Assembly: GCA_963770045.1 (NCBI GenBank)
Contig: CAVYOD010000027.1
Coordinates: 162,858-226,857, forward strand
Direction: 5' to 3'
From: CAVYOD01 sp963770045
GTDB taxonomy: Bacteria; Acidobacteriota; Aminicenantia; Aminicenantales; CAVYOD01
Length of the DNA: 64,000 nt
In this document: piece by piece, positions 19,331-28,789 of the stretch
Position numbering within the stretch: the first letter of the stretch is position 1
Layout: every line of letters begins with the position of its first letter
Position numbers and translations under genes: made by a program
Notes under the pieces: model-generated
Told to the model about the DNA's origin: nothing
The model's input: only the letters and a program-made list of their open reading frames with translations
Databases searched by the model: none

Positions 19331-21438
19331 ATGCGCACTCGTCATTTTTATCAAAAACATGGCTTCGGATTCGTTCTTCTTCTCATTTTTGCGGCGTTCT
19401 TTTCTGTCGTCCTTCAGGTCCGGGCTTCTACGCTCGATGAAATCATCAGCTATTTATTTCCGTCCGGTCTGGTCACTTCGCCAAAAGGGGACCTGGTCGC
19501 CTGGGTCTTTGATGAAAAAGGAAAAAGAAATATCTGGGTAGCCCAGGGCCCCGAGTACAAGGCTATCCAGCTGACCAACTATAGCGAGGATGATGGCCAG
19601 GAGCTGGGAAATCTCTCTTTCAACTCAGATGGTTCGATCATTGTCTTTGTCAGAGGGGGATCGGCCAATCGGGCCGGGGAATATCCAAACCCAACTTCCA
19701 ACCCTGAGGGCGCCGAACAAGCGCTCTGGGCGATCAAAGTGAGCGGTGAGAATCCCTGGCGACTGGCAGACGGAAATGAACCGAGGGTTTCTCCTGCGCG
19801 GTGATTCTGTGGCGTACATTTTCGCCGGCAAAATTTTCCTGTGTTCTTTGGATGGCGCTATAAAACCGCACCAACTCTTCAAGTCCAGGGGGACGTGCAG
19901 TGCCCAGACCTGGTCGCCGGACGCGTCAAAAATCGCCTTTGTCAGCTCACGAGAAGACCACAGCTTCATCGGCATCTATGATTTTAAGAAAAAATCCATA
20001 CTCTGGATTTCCCCCTCTGTCGATAGAGATACTCATCCCGTCTGGTCTCCTGACGGAAAACAGATTGCTTTTTTTCGTTTCCCCGGTCTGGGGGCAAGCC
20101 CGGCCCGCTTTGATGAGGGATGCATCCTTCTCCATCATGCTCGCGGATGTGGAAGGCGGCGGAGCGAAAGAAATATGGAAGTGTCCCAATGAAACCGGAG
20201 GATTCGCCCAAACTTATCCAAGCCATAGCTTGATGTGGGCGGCCGGGGGGCGCCTTCTCTTTTATTCTGAACACGAGGGCTGGATGCACGTTTATTCTCT
20301 TTCTCTTGAGGGGGGAGGGCTTCAGTGTCTTACTCCGGGCGATTGTGAAGCTGAAGAATGTTGCCTTTCTCCCGATCGCGAGACTCTATTTTTCAACTCA
20401 AATTCTAACGATATCGACCGGCGGCACATCTGGTCTGTTCCGGTCGGCGGAGGCAAGCCGAAATTACTAACGCCGGGGAATGGGCTCGAATGGGCGCCCG
20501 TGGTCAGCTCGTCGGGCAAAAATCTCATATTCTTATGTTCCACGGCCACGCAACCGGCGGCTCCCGCTGTTGCCGGTGTCCAAGGAGAAGGTCGACGTTT
20601 GATTGCGCCGGAAAAGATCCCCGGCGAATTCCCTGTCAGGGACCTGGTCGTGCCCGAGGCTGTTGTTTTTAAGGCTCCCGACGGACTTGAAATCCACGGC
20701 CAGCTTTTTCTTCCCAAATCAGCCAAGCCGGGAGACAATAGACCGGCGGCCATATTCATGCATGGCGGTCCGATCCGCCAGATGCTTCTCGGCTGGCATT
20801 ATATTGATTATTATCATCATGCCTATGGCCTGAATCAGCATTTGGCCGGCCAAGGTTACGTCGTTCTTTCCGTAAATTACCGATCAGGGATCGGCTACGG
20901 CCGCGCTTTCCGGACCGCTCCCAAACGGGGGCCGTTGGGTGCTTCGGAATATCAGGACATTATCGCGGCGGCGAAATACCTCCAAAACCGACCCGAAATC
21001 AATCCGAGAAAGATCGGACTTTGGGGAGGTTCTTACGGTGGATATCTTACGGCCCTGGGTCTGGCGAGGAATTCAGAGCTTTTTGCCGCCGGAGTGGATT
21101 TGCACGGTGTTCACGATTGGTCAGTCTTCGCCAGGCGCTTTCCGGGGGCAGCCACGGGAAGGGAAGGGGAGGAGATCCTTCGTTCGGCTTACGATTCTTC
21201 TCCGGTTGCGAGCGCTTATTTTTGGACATCCCCGGTCCTGTTTATTCATGGGGACGATGATCGAAACGTGGATTTCAACCAGACGACGGACATGGTCCGG
21301 CGTCTCCGACAACTCGGAAAAGCGCACGTTGAAACTCTGGTCTTTCCCGATGAGGTCCATGACATCCTCCGGTATGCCAATCTTCTCGCCGCCTATAAGG
21401 CGGCTTCAGACTTCTTTGACAGGTTCCTGAAAAAATAA
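19331..21438 (+). pseudogene. Secreted S9 family prolyl oligopeptidase-type peptidase, frameshifted
   Basis: The N-terminus has a signal peptide (FGFVLLLIFAAFFSVVLQ), then TolB/WD-like propeller repeats (PVWSPDGKQIAFF, CCLSPDRETLFF) and a C-terminal alpha/beta-hydrolase domain with the serine elbow GLWGGSYGGYLTALG, acid HGDDDRNVDF and histidine PDEVHDILRY. This is a dipeptidyl- or acylaminoacyl-peptidase-like enzyme acting on peptides outside the inner membrane. The frame changes near 19790 (after NEPRVSP, resuming RGDSVAYIFAGK) and near 20105 (after FRFPGLGASPA, resuming LMRDASFSIMLADVEG). All catalytic residues survive in the last frame. Confidence 0.85.
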
Positions 21439-21455
21439 TGGGAGGTGTAGAAAAG

Positions 21456-21786
21456 ATGGAATATCCAAAGATGGTCTGTTCTCTCCCCATGGCTGATATT
21501 CCGTTCAAAGGCGTGAAGGGATGGATTCTCCAAGGGCAAGCCCAGCAGCTTGTTTTCCTGGAGATCGAAGCCGTCGGCGAAGTTACAGAACATGCGCACG
21601 GCGCTCAATTCGGGATTGTCCTGGATGGAGAGATGAGCCTGACGATCAGCTGGCCATACCAAGAGATATCGAAAAGGTGACACGTATTTCATACCGGCCG
21701 GTACTCCGCACTCGGCGGTGTTTCACACCAAAGTCTATGCCATCGATCTTTTCGATGAACGCGAAAGATACAGAGCCCGAAGCTAA
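21456..21786 (+). pseudogene. Small cupin-domain protein, frameshifted
   Basis: GGAGGTG at 21441 places the start at the ATG at 21456, giving MEYPKMVCSLPMADIPFKG. The first frame carries the first cupin motif (TEHAHGAQFGIVLDGEM); it breaks near 21665. The next frame supplies the second motif, GDTYFIPAGTPHSAVF, and ends DLFDERERY...RS at a TAA (21784). Together about 110 residues make a complete single-domain cupin, possibly metal-binding through the two histidines seen. It starts 15 bases behind the S9 gene, so the two are probably co-transcribed. Function unknown. Confidence 0.75.
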
Positions 21787-21836
21787 CACCAACGGGTCAT
21801 GCGGCCGTTCACATTCTCATTGTTGGCCGAGATGAC

Positions 21837-22601
21837 TTAAGTTTTTAGGCTCGATTTCAAAGAGCCGGCAACTGATTCAACAGCGCCTCTGAACACCGTT
21901 ATGTCCATGCCGCAGCAGACCAGGGAATGGCCTTCGGCGAGCGCTTGCCGCCCCGTTTCCGGGGTCCCGGCGAAAATGCCAGACGGGATCTTGCGCCTGG
22001 CGCACGCGTCCCGGACGGTCTTGATAGCTTCTTTGACATCCTTGTCTTCCAACTTGCCCAGCTTCCCCATGCTGGCCGAAAGGTCATAAGGCCCGATAAA
22101 GACCGCATCGACCCCCTCGACCGTCAGGATGGCCTCGATGTTGCGGACAGCTTCAATGTGCTCGGTTTGGACAACAAAGACAACGTTACTATTCGCCATC
22201 TCTATCGATTCCAAGATATTGGCTCCGTAGCGCTGGGCCCGGGCAATCCCGACACTCCGGCATCCCAGGGGCGGGTACTTCCCCCAGCTGATGCTGAGTG
22301 CCGCCTCTTCGGGTGTATTGATGTGCGGCATGATAATTCCAGACGCTCCGGTGTCCAGCGTCTTTTTGACCCACATCTCCTCGTTTTCGGGAATCCGCAC
22401 CAGGCAGGCACACCGCCTTCCGACAGTCTGAATGATCCGTTGGACATCTTTTATATCAAGCAGGCCATGCTCCATGTCCAGAAACAGCCAATCAAATCCT
22501 GCGTCCGCGCAGATCTCGGCAATTTCTGGTGAGGGCAACGTCAAGAGCGTGCCTATCAACCTTTCCCGATTGGCCAGCCTGCTCTTAAATTCGGAATCCA
22601 T
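21837..22601 (-). CDS. HpcH/HpaI family aldolase (class II, RhmA-like)
   Basis: The 254-residue protein is a TIM-barrel 2-oxo acid aldolase: LIGTLLTLPSPEIAEICADAG, the metal-binding-loop context FDWLFLDMEHGLLD, CLVRIPENE, GASGIIMPHINTPEEA and FIGPYDLSASMG. Relatives cleave 2-keto-3-deoxy-rhamnonate, 4-hydroxy-2-oxoheptanedioate and similar acids to pyruvate and an aldehyde with a divalent metal. The gene converges on the cupin gene and stands alone, so the natural substrate is open. Length and motifs are normal. Confidence 0.9.
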   Translation of the reverse strand: MDSEFKSRLANRERLIGTLLTLPSPEIAEICADAGFDWLFLDMEHGLLDIKDVQRIIQTVGRRCACLVRIPENEEMWVKKTLDTGASGIIMPHINTPEEAALSISWGKYPPLGCRSVGIARAQRYGANILESIEMANSNVVFVVQTEHIEAVRNIEAILTVEGVDAVFIGPYDLSASMGKLGKLEDKDVKEAIKTVRDACARRKIPSGIFAGTPETGRQALAEGHSLVCCGMDITVFRGAVESVAGSLKSSLKT

Positions 22602-22690
22602 GGGCGCCCCTCCGCATCAATATGCATGCCGGTTTATAACACAGGCTTCTTCGTGGGTCAAACTCGCGAGGGACATGTGGGTTTGCGCGC

Positions 22691-22720
22691 TTGACAAAGG
22701 CTTTCTGAGGGTGCTAGATT
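22691..22720 (+). promoter_or_regulatory. Candidate promoter upstream of DUF2911 gene 1
   Basis: Perfect TTGACA (22691-22696), 18-base spacer, TAGATT (22715-22720). It would give a leader of about 150 bases before the ATG at 22875. No other gene starts on this strand nearby. Confidence 0.35.
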
Positions 22721-22874
22721 TCCGGGTGCTAAGAAGTGGGGTTTGTAGATAGAGCGTCCAGCCTGACGCGCAAAAGAAATGAGTCTTCTTAGATAAATAA
22801 TCAGTGAGCGCACATCTCGGCTGCCCCGGTTTGTGGGAGTGAGCCGGATGAGATCCTTAACAAGGAGGAGTTCA

Positions 22875-23508
22875 ATGAGACGTCACAGTTGGCTATGGGC
22901 AATCGGCATGATTGTGGTCGTGGGGATCCTGGCTTTTGCCCAGGCCCGGAAACCGGCGAGTCCGCCGGGGACAGCCGCGACACAGCTTGGCGGGAAATAT
23001 GTTCAGGTCAAGGACGGCCAAACCTACCAAGGTGGCAGCTGGATCGAGGTCACTTACAGCCGGCCCATCAAGCGCGGGCGCGAGAATCTGTTCGGCACGG
23101 GCGCAGACTACGGAAAGACGCTGAACGACGGGGCGCCGGTCTGGCGAGCGGGCGCGAACCAGACGACGCGCTTGAAGACAGAACTGCCGCTGGTCTTCGA
23201 GGGCAAGACCCTGCCAGTCGGCGAATACAGCGTTTTTGTGGACCTGAAAGAGAATGCCTGGACGCTTATCTTCTCCAATTTGGCCTGCGCAGGAGAAGTA
23301 CGACCCGAACAATAAGACCGCGCTTTGGGGCGCTTACGGGTACACGCCTGATAAGGACGTCCTCCGTGTCACGATGAAGCTCGATAACCTGCCTTTCTCG
23401 ATGGATGAATTCACGATCGCCTTCATCGACATGGTCGCCGATGGTGGCAAGCTGGCGATGATGTGGGATAAGACCCTGGCCACCGTGCCGTTTAAGGTCG
23501 GCAGCTAA
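22875..23508 (+). pseudogene. DUF2911 secreted protein 1, frameshifted
   Basis: The ATG at 22875 has AGGAGG six bases upstream. A signal peptide (LWAIGMIVVVGILAFAQA) precedes a DUF2911 domain: WIEVTYSRPIKRGREN, YGKTLNDGAPVWRAGANQTT and GKTLPVGEYSVFVDL. The frame breaks near 23278 (CCAATTTGGCC); removing one T joins TLIFSN to WPAQEKYDPNN and restores the domain to VPFKVGS. DUF2911 proteins are common in Bacteroidota and Acidobacteriota and have no assigned function; a beta-sandwich fold is likely. Confidence 0.82.
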
Positions 23509-23537
23509 TGCAAACGCGATAAGTAACTTGACATGGT

Positions 23538-23665
23538 CAAGGTTGCGCCGGAGGCCACCCTTGGCCCCGGACCCGAGGAACCAGTCCCGTCGGTTCCCCC
23601 GTCGGACAAGCCGACGGGCCCCCCTCCGCTACGGGGTCCCAAGGGTGGCCTCCGGCGCAACCTTG
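23538..23665. repeat. 27-bp perfect inverted repeat with nested hairpin
   Basis: The arms 23538-23564 and 23639-23665 are exact reverse complements over 27 bases. Within the 74-base loop is a second perfect 8-base stem, CCCGTCGG (23598-23605) with CCGACGGG (23611-23618). It lies 30 bases behind the DUF2911-1 stop. It could act as a transcription barrier or be a foldback/MITE remnant; no T-run follows, so it is not a standard intrinsic terminator. Confidence 0.85.
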
Positions 23666-23854
23666 AACGGAGATGTCGCATTGGTTATTGTCGGTTTGTA
23701 TTGGTTGGTTTGCATCGGCCGAGGCCGCCAGACCGGATCTCTCGGCGAAACGAGGAGAAAAAAGCAAAAAGCATTAAAAAAGATCGGGATCGGCTATAAT
23801 AGATGATATACCAGAAATGGTAAGGATTGCGATTCAGTATATATGGAGGTAACA

Positions 23855-24439
23855 ATGAAGCGTCTTGGATTTTCTTTTGGTCTTGTCCTGATCCTCACCG
23901 TTCTTCTCGTGCTCCCCTGTACGATCTCAGCCCAGGAAAATAAGGTTCCGGCGAGTTTAAAAGCCAGTGTCACCCAAAGACTCGGAGTTGACACCGATGT
24001 CACGATCGAGTACAGCCGCCCGGGGGTAAAAGGACGGAAAATATGGGGCGACTTGGTGCCCTACGGCATGGCTCCAGGAAACAAATATTCAAAAAATAAT
24101 CCCTATCCCTGGAGGGCCGGCGCCAACGAAAACACGACCATCGAATTCAAAAAAGACGTTCTCATTGAAGGGAAGCCATTGCCGGCCGGAAAATACGGCC
24201 TCCACATGATCCCCTCGGAAAAAGATTGGACGATCATTTTCAGCAAGAATAACTCTGCCTGGGGAAGCTTTTCCTACAACCAGGCGGAAGACGCCCTCCG
24301 CGTCACCGTCACTCCGGTCAAAGCCCCCCAACAAGAATGGTTGATGTACGGGTTTGATGAGCTGGCGGGCACGTCTGCGACCGCGTACCTTCACTGGGAA
24401 CAGTTGAAGGTGCCCTTTAAGATCAAGTTGGCCCAATAA
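23855..24439 (+). CDS. DUF2911 secreted protein 2
   Basis: An intact paralogue of the preceding gene. The ATG at 23855, with GGAGGT just upstream, is preferred over the in-frame ATG at 23843. A signal peptide (LVLILTVLLVLPCTISAQ) leads into the DUF2911 domain: VTIEYSRPGVKGRKIWG, NPYPWRAGANENTTIEF, GKPLPAGKYGLHMIPS and DWTIIFSKNN. It is a small exported protein of unknown function. A TATAAT at 23795-23800 lies about 55 bases upstream, but the -35 box is poor. Confidence 0.88.
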   Translation: MKRLGFSFGLVLILTVLLVLPCTISAQENKVPASLKASVTQRLGVDTDVTIEYSRPGVKGRKIWGDLVPYGMAPGNKYSKNNPYPWRAGANENTTIEFKKDVLIEGKPLPAGKYGLHMIPSEKDWTIIFSKNNSAWGSFSYNQAEDALRVTVTPVKAPQQEWLMYGFDELAGTSATAYLHWEQLKVPFKIKLAQ

Positions 24440-24507
24440 TCAACAGGCTGAATTCTTGGGGCGGGATTCCTGATGCAGGGGTCTATTTCGGCCAAAAGAG
24501 AAATGTT

Positions 24508-27003
24508 TTGAGAAAGTGCATTCCTGCGATCTGCGGACTGACCCTGTTACTCAGCGTTCAGGTCAAAGCCCAGCAGGGTGGAATGCCCAATGCCGCAGAA
24601 CTGGAGATCGCCCTTCATAAGCTCAATGTCCTCGGGAGCGTCCTCTATGTCGGGGCTCATCCGGACGATGAGAACACCGCTGCCTTAGCCTATTTCTCGA
24701 AGGGACGGAAGTATCGGACGGCCTACCTCTCGCTCACTCGCGGCGAGGGGGGCCAGAATCTGATAGGCCCGGAGCAGGGAGCTGAAGTCGGCATCATTCG
24801 GACTCAAGAGCTCATGGCGGCCCGCCGCATCGACGGGGCCGAACAGTTTTTTACGCGCGCCGTCGATTTCGGCTATTCGAAGACCGCGGAGGAGACATTT
24901 GATTTTTGGGGGAAGGAAAAAGTCCTCGCGGATATCGTTTGGGTGATTCGAAGATTTCGCCCCGATGTGATCATCAGCCGTTTTACGGCCGAGAACTCCG
25001 GCGGGCACGGCCACCACAAAGCGTCCGGATTGTTGGTGACGGAGGCATTTGCGGCCGCCGCTGATCCGGATAAGTTTCCTGAACAATTGAAATATGTGTC
25101 AACCTGGAGGGCGAAGAGACTGTTCTGGAATAGCTGGCGGCCCTCTCCAGATGAGATCAAGAGTCTATTGCGGGTCGATACCGGCGAATATAATCCTCTG
25201 TTGGGAGAATCCTACTCGGAGATAGCGGGTGAAAGCCGTTCCCAACACAAGAGCCAAGGATTCGGATCGGCCGGGCGGCGAGGGACGCAATCCGATTACT
25301 TTAAGTTTCTGGCTGGAGATCCGGCCACGAATGACCTTTTCGAGGGGATCGATACATCATGGAATCGAGTTCCGGGCGGGCAAAAAGTGGGTCCCCTTTT
25401 GGCTGAGTGCTTGAGGTCCTTTGATCCCCGGTCTCCCTCCCAATCGATTCCCGGCCTTCTCCATGTTTATTCTGAGCTGGCGAGGCTCGATGAGGTGAAT
25501 TGGGTCCCCATCAAAAAGGAAGAATTGTCCCGCTTCATTCAGGCCTGCGCCGGAATTTGGATGGAAGCGATCGCCAACGATTTTGCGGCCGCTCCGGGAG
25601 ACGCGATTCAAATAAAAACCTCAATCCTCAATCGATCGGCGCACCCCTTTGCGCTTCATCGCCTCAGCATTCCAAAAATCGTCCCCGATTCGATCCTCAA
25701 TCGCTCCCTAAAAAATAACGAACCCCTGATCGTCGAGAATACGATTCTTATCCCCAAGGATTTCCCTATTTCCCAGCCGTATTGGCTAGAGGCCTCCCAT
25801 CGAGAAGGCCTTTTTTCGGTCGGGGATCAAAACCTCATCGGACTGGCCGAAAATCCTCCTTCCATCAGTGTCAAGATCGGATTGAGCGCCGATGGACAAC
25901 TTCTGGAATATTCCATCCCGCTGCTCTTTCGATGGACGGATCAGGTGAACGGCGAACTCTACCGGCCCTTCGAGATCAGACCACGAGTGACAATCCAGGT
26001 CGAAGACAAAGTCGGTATTTTTGCCGGTGGAGACCCTAAAAAAATCAAAGTCAGGCTGAAGAGCCAGTCTCCAAATGTCGCCGGTTTGATCCGGCTCAAG
26101 GGACCGGATATTTGGAGGATGACTCCGGCCAGCATTCCCTTCTCCTTAGCCGACAAATATCAAGAATGCGAGGTCACGTTTGACGTTTCTCCGCCGGATC
26201 ATGCCGCAGAGGCCGATCTGACCGTGGAAGCCGAGGTCGGAGGGGAAAAAATGAGCCGTTCCTTGATGGAAATCTCATACCCCCACATCCATCGACAAGT
26301 CTATTTCCCCGACAGCCGGCTCAAAGTCGTCAGGCTGGATATCAAGACCGAAGGGAAGAGCCTTGGTTATGTCATGGGGGCAGGAGATGAAGTCCCCGAG
26401 GGCTTGCAGGATCTCGGGTATGAAGTGATTCAGTTGAATGACGAGATGCTCGAAAACATGGATCTTTCCCGGTTCGATGCGGTCATCACGGGGGTACGCG
26501 CTTATAATACGCGGGACATCCTCAAGCTCACAAGAGAGAGGCTTCTCCAATACGTTGAGCACGGCGGCACCCTCGTCGTCCAATACAATGTGGCCTCTGA
26601 CCAGCTGGCCAACCGCATCGGTCCCTATCCCATGACCATCGGACGAGACCGTGTGAGCCTGGAAAACGCGCCGGTCGCCTTTTTGGCTCCGGAACATCCG
26701 CTCTTGAATTTCCCCAACAAGATCACGGTCAAGGATTTTGAGGGGTGGATCCAGGAGAGAGGGCTGTATTTTGCTTCGGAGTGGGACCAAAAATACGAGA
26801 CGATTCTTTCTTCACACGATCCCGGTGAATCGGAAAAGAAGGGCGGCCTCTTGTATGCTCGATATGGAAAGGGAGTTTTTATCTACACCGCCTATGCCTG
26901 GTTTCGACAATTGCCGGCGGGCGTGCCGGGTGCGTTTCGGCTATTTGCCAATATGATTTCGGCGGGGAAATACACAGGAAAACCGCATGACCAAAAAAAC
27001 TGA
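24508..27003 (+). CDS. PIG-L (LmbE-like) deacetylase with C-terminal amidotransferase-like domain
   Basis: After a signal peptide, residues about 40-230 form a PIG-L zinc deacetylase: YVGAHPDDENTAAL, LTRGEGGQNLIGPEQG and GGHGHHKASG carry the usual metal and catalytic residues. A long middle region of beta-sandwich character follows, then a ThuA/GATase-like C-terminal domain (FDAVITGVRAYNTRD, YVEHGGTLVVQYN). The architecture is that of large exported PIG-L proteins, probably acting on N-acetyl sugars outside the cytoplasm. The start is a TTG, because the only nearby ATG is out of frame. It overlaps the microprotein gene and heads the bacillithiol operon. Confidence 0.85.
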   Translation: MRKCIPAICGLTLLLSVQVKAQQGGMPNAAELEIALHKLNVLGSVLYVGAHPDDENTAALAYFSKGRKYRTAYLSLTRGEGGQNLIGPEQGAEVGIIRTQELMAARRIDGAEQFFTRAVDFGYSKTAEETFDFWGKEKVLADIVWVIRRFRPDVIISRFTAENSGGHGHHKASGLLVTEAFAAAADPDKFPEQLKYVSTWRAKRLFWNSWRPSPDEIKSLLRVDTGEYNPLLGESYSEIAGESRSQHKSQGFGSAGRRGTQSDYFKFLAGDPATNDLFEGIDTSWNRVPGGQKVGPLLAECLRSFDPRSPSQSIPGLLHVYSELARLDEVNWVPIKKEELSRFIQACAGIWMEAIANDFAAAPGDAIQIKTSILNRSAHPFALHRLSIPKIVPDSILNRSLKNNEPLIVENTILIPKDFPISQPYWLEASHREGLFSVGDQNLIGLAENPPSISVKIGLSADGQLLEYSIPLLFRWTDQVNGELYRPFEIRPRVTIQVEDKVGIFAGGDPKKIKVRLKSQSPNVAGLIRLKGPDIWRMTPASIPFSLADKYQECEVTFDVSPPDHAAEADLTVEAEVGGEKMSRSLMEISYPHIHRQVYFPDSRLKVVRLDIKTEGKSLGYVMGAGDEVPEGLQDLGYEVIQLNDEMLENMDLSRFDAVITGVRAYNTRDILKLTRERLLQYVEHGGTLVVQYNVASDQLANRIGPYPMTIGRDRVSLENAPVAFLAPEHPLLNFPNKITVKDFEGWIQERGLYFASEWDQKYETILSSHDPGESEKKGGLLYARYGKGVFIYTAYAWFRQLPAGVPGAFRLFANMISAGKYTGKPHDQKN

Positions 27004-27121
27004 GGACGAGTCGGAGCGGCCTCCCCTTTTCTCATCGTGGGGCCGTTTGTACGCCGCCGTGTTATTGAACCTAGCCCTCCAGATTTTTCTTTTTTATGTT
27101 TTTGCAAGAGTATTTGAATAG
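26987..27121 (+). CDS. 44-residue single-pass membrane microprotein
   Basis: An ATG at 26987, inside the end of the PIG-L gene, opens a 44-codon frame to a TAG at 27119. The product has a charged, hydrophilic head (MTKKTEDESERPP), a short SSWGRLYAAV turn and one hydrophobic helix (LLNLALQIFLFYVFARVFE). Coding potential is supported by the clean amphipathic-to-membrane layout and its fixed place between PIG-L and bshC. I recall similar tiny W-x-LY-x-x-V...Y-x-F-x-R proteins beside sodium:solute symporters, but could not check this. It may be an accessory subunit of the symporter encoded four genes downstream. Confidence 0.6.
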   Translation: MTKKTEDESERPPLFSSWGRLYAAVLLNLALQIFLFYVFARVFE

Positions 27122-27141
27122 ATGACGGCTTTGATGCCCTG

Positions 27142-28764
27142 ATGGTGATACCGGTCAAACAGCTGCCGCGTCTTCCGCTCTTGGTCGATCATTATTTTTA
27201 TGACTATGGCAGAGTGAGGGAATTCTACAACGGAGACTTTCGGGACCCGGCCGCATTCAAGCGCCAAACCGAGGCAGTTCAATCGCGTCCCATTTCACGG
27301 GAAGTCTTGGCCGGGATTTTATACGAGCAGAACCAAAGTTACGGATGCGGGCCTCAGACTCTCGGTCATATCGAGAAAATCGTCCGGGATCGAGCCTGCG
27401 CCGTCGTCACCGGACAGCAGGTCGGGCTGTTTTCCGGACCGCTCTACACAATCTACAAAGCCCTGACCGCGATCAAACTCGCGGCCCGTCTCAATCAGCG
27501 CGGTCTCGGAAGTTTTGTGCCGATATTTTGGCTGGCCTCGGACGATCACGATCTGGCAGAGATCGATCACATCGTCCTTTTGGATAAGAACAACAGTCTC
27601 GTGGAGGTCCGCTGCCCCAGGCCTTCGCTCGAACTCAAAATACCCGCGTCGAATCTTTTGCTGCCATCAGAAATTTGCGATTGCCTCCGGCAATTGGAGG
27701 ACCTGACCCTGGACACCGATTTCAAAGCGGAGATTATTGAACATCTGAGCGAAGCCTATCAGCCGGGCCGATCTTATGCCGAGGCTTTCGCCCGATGGAT
27801 GGCCCGATTGTTCAAATCCCATGGACTGATCCTCATCGACGCCAGCCATTTTCGCCTCAAAGAACTGGGGAGCGACGTTTTTTATCGTGAGATCGCCGAA
27901 GAATCTCCTTCCACCGAGCAGGCCATCGACACTTCGCGGATGCTGCGACAGGCCGGGTACGATGTGCAGGTTCATCTGCACGAGGGAATCCTCAATGTTT
28001 TCTACTTGGAACGAGAACGACAGACCATTCAAAGGGAACGGGACGGATTTCGGATCAAGGACAATCCGAATTCGCTCGCGAAAGAAGAGCTTTTGACACT
28101 GGCCAGAGAAAAGCCGTTTCTCTTCAGCCCGAACGTCCTCCTTCGCCCCATCTATCAGGACGCCATTTTGCCCACGGTCGCTTACATCGGCGGTCCGGGG
28201 GAGATTGCCTACTACTCTCAGATGAAAGGTGTCTACGAAAGGTTCGGTCTGCCGATGCCTGTGATCTATCCACGAAAGACGGTGACGATCGTCGAAAAAA
28301 AAATCGGGCACATCCTAAAGAAATATGATCTGAAAATTCCGGATCTCTGGCACGACCCGGCCAAGATCATCGGAGAAATCACCACGAAACAAATTCCCGA
28401 TTCCATTCAAGCGGCCTTGGGCCAAACCCTCGATCATCTTGAACGGGACTTTGAATCCCTGAGGCGGGAGATCATGGCCTTCGAACCCACCTTAAAAGAT
28501 TCCGCCGATCTTGCCAAGGGGAAAATAAATCAGCCTTTGAAATTCCTGCAAAAAAAACTCCTGCAGGCGGCCAAGAAACACAACGAAATCGCGGTTCGGC
28601 AGCTCCTCACGGCCGTCAACAATCTCTTCCCGAACCAACACCTCCAGGAAAGGGAGTTCAACATCGTCCCTTATCTCATAAAATACGGCTACTCTTTTTT
28701 GGATAGACTCGACCAGGACATCGATATTGAAGAACATGATCATCAGATCGTAGCCATGCCATGA
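27142..28764 (+). CDS. bshC: Bacillithiol synthase BshC (cysteine-adding enzyme)
   Basis: The 540-residue protein has the usual BshC (YllA) length and motifs: VVTGQQVGLFSGPLYTIYKA, FWLASDDHDLAEI, and IAYYSQMKGVYERFGLPMPV, followed by a coiled-coil C-terminal half (residues about 385-500). It is proposed to join cysteine to GlcN-malate as the last step of bacillithiol synthesis, in the cytoplasm. The ATG at 27142 follows the microprotein stop by 20 bases. bshB1 and bshA follow directly, so the whole pathway is present in one operon. No disruption is visible. Confidence 0.93.
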   Translation: MVIPVKQLPRLPLLVDHYFYDYGRVREFYNGDFRDPAAFKRQTEAVQSRPISREVLAGILYEQNQSYGCGPQTLGHIEKIVRDRACAVVTGQQVGLFSGPLYTIYKALTAIKLAARLNQRGLGSFVPIFWLASDDHDLAEIDHIVLLDKNNSLVEVRCPRPSLELKIPASNLLLPSEICDCLRQLEDLTLDTDFKAEIIEHLSEAYQPGRSYAEAFARWMARLFKSHGLILIDASHFRLKELGSDVFYREIAEESPSTEQAIDTSRMLRQAGYDVQVHLHEGILNVFYLERERQTIQRERDGFRIKDNPNSLAKEELLTLAREKPFLFSPNVLLRPIYQDAILPTVAYIGGPGEIAYYSQMKGVYERFGLPMPVIYPRKTVTIVEKKIGHILKKYDLKIPDLWHDPAKIIGEITTKQIPDSIQAALGQTLDHLERDFESLRREIMAFEPTLKDSADLAKGKINQPLKFLQKKLLQAAKKHNEIAVRQLLTAVNNLFPNQHLQEREFNIVPYLIKYGYSFLDRLDQDIDIEEHDHQIVAMP

Positions 28765-28789
28765 GCTCATTCCCTCTGAGGAGGCTGCT

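Noticed and set aside
24440..24507. Riboswitch or attenuator ahead of the PIG-L/bsh operon
   Set aside because: The leader is only 68 bases and shows no conserved stem or terminator pair.
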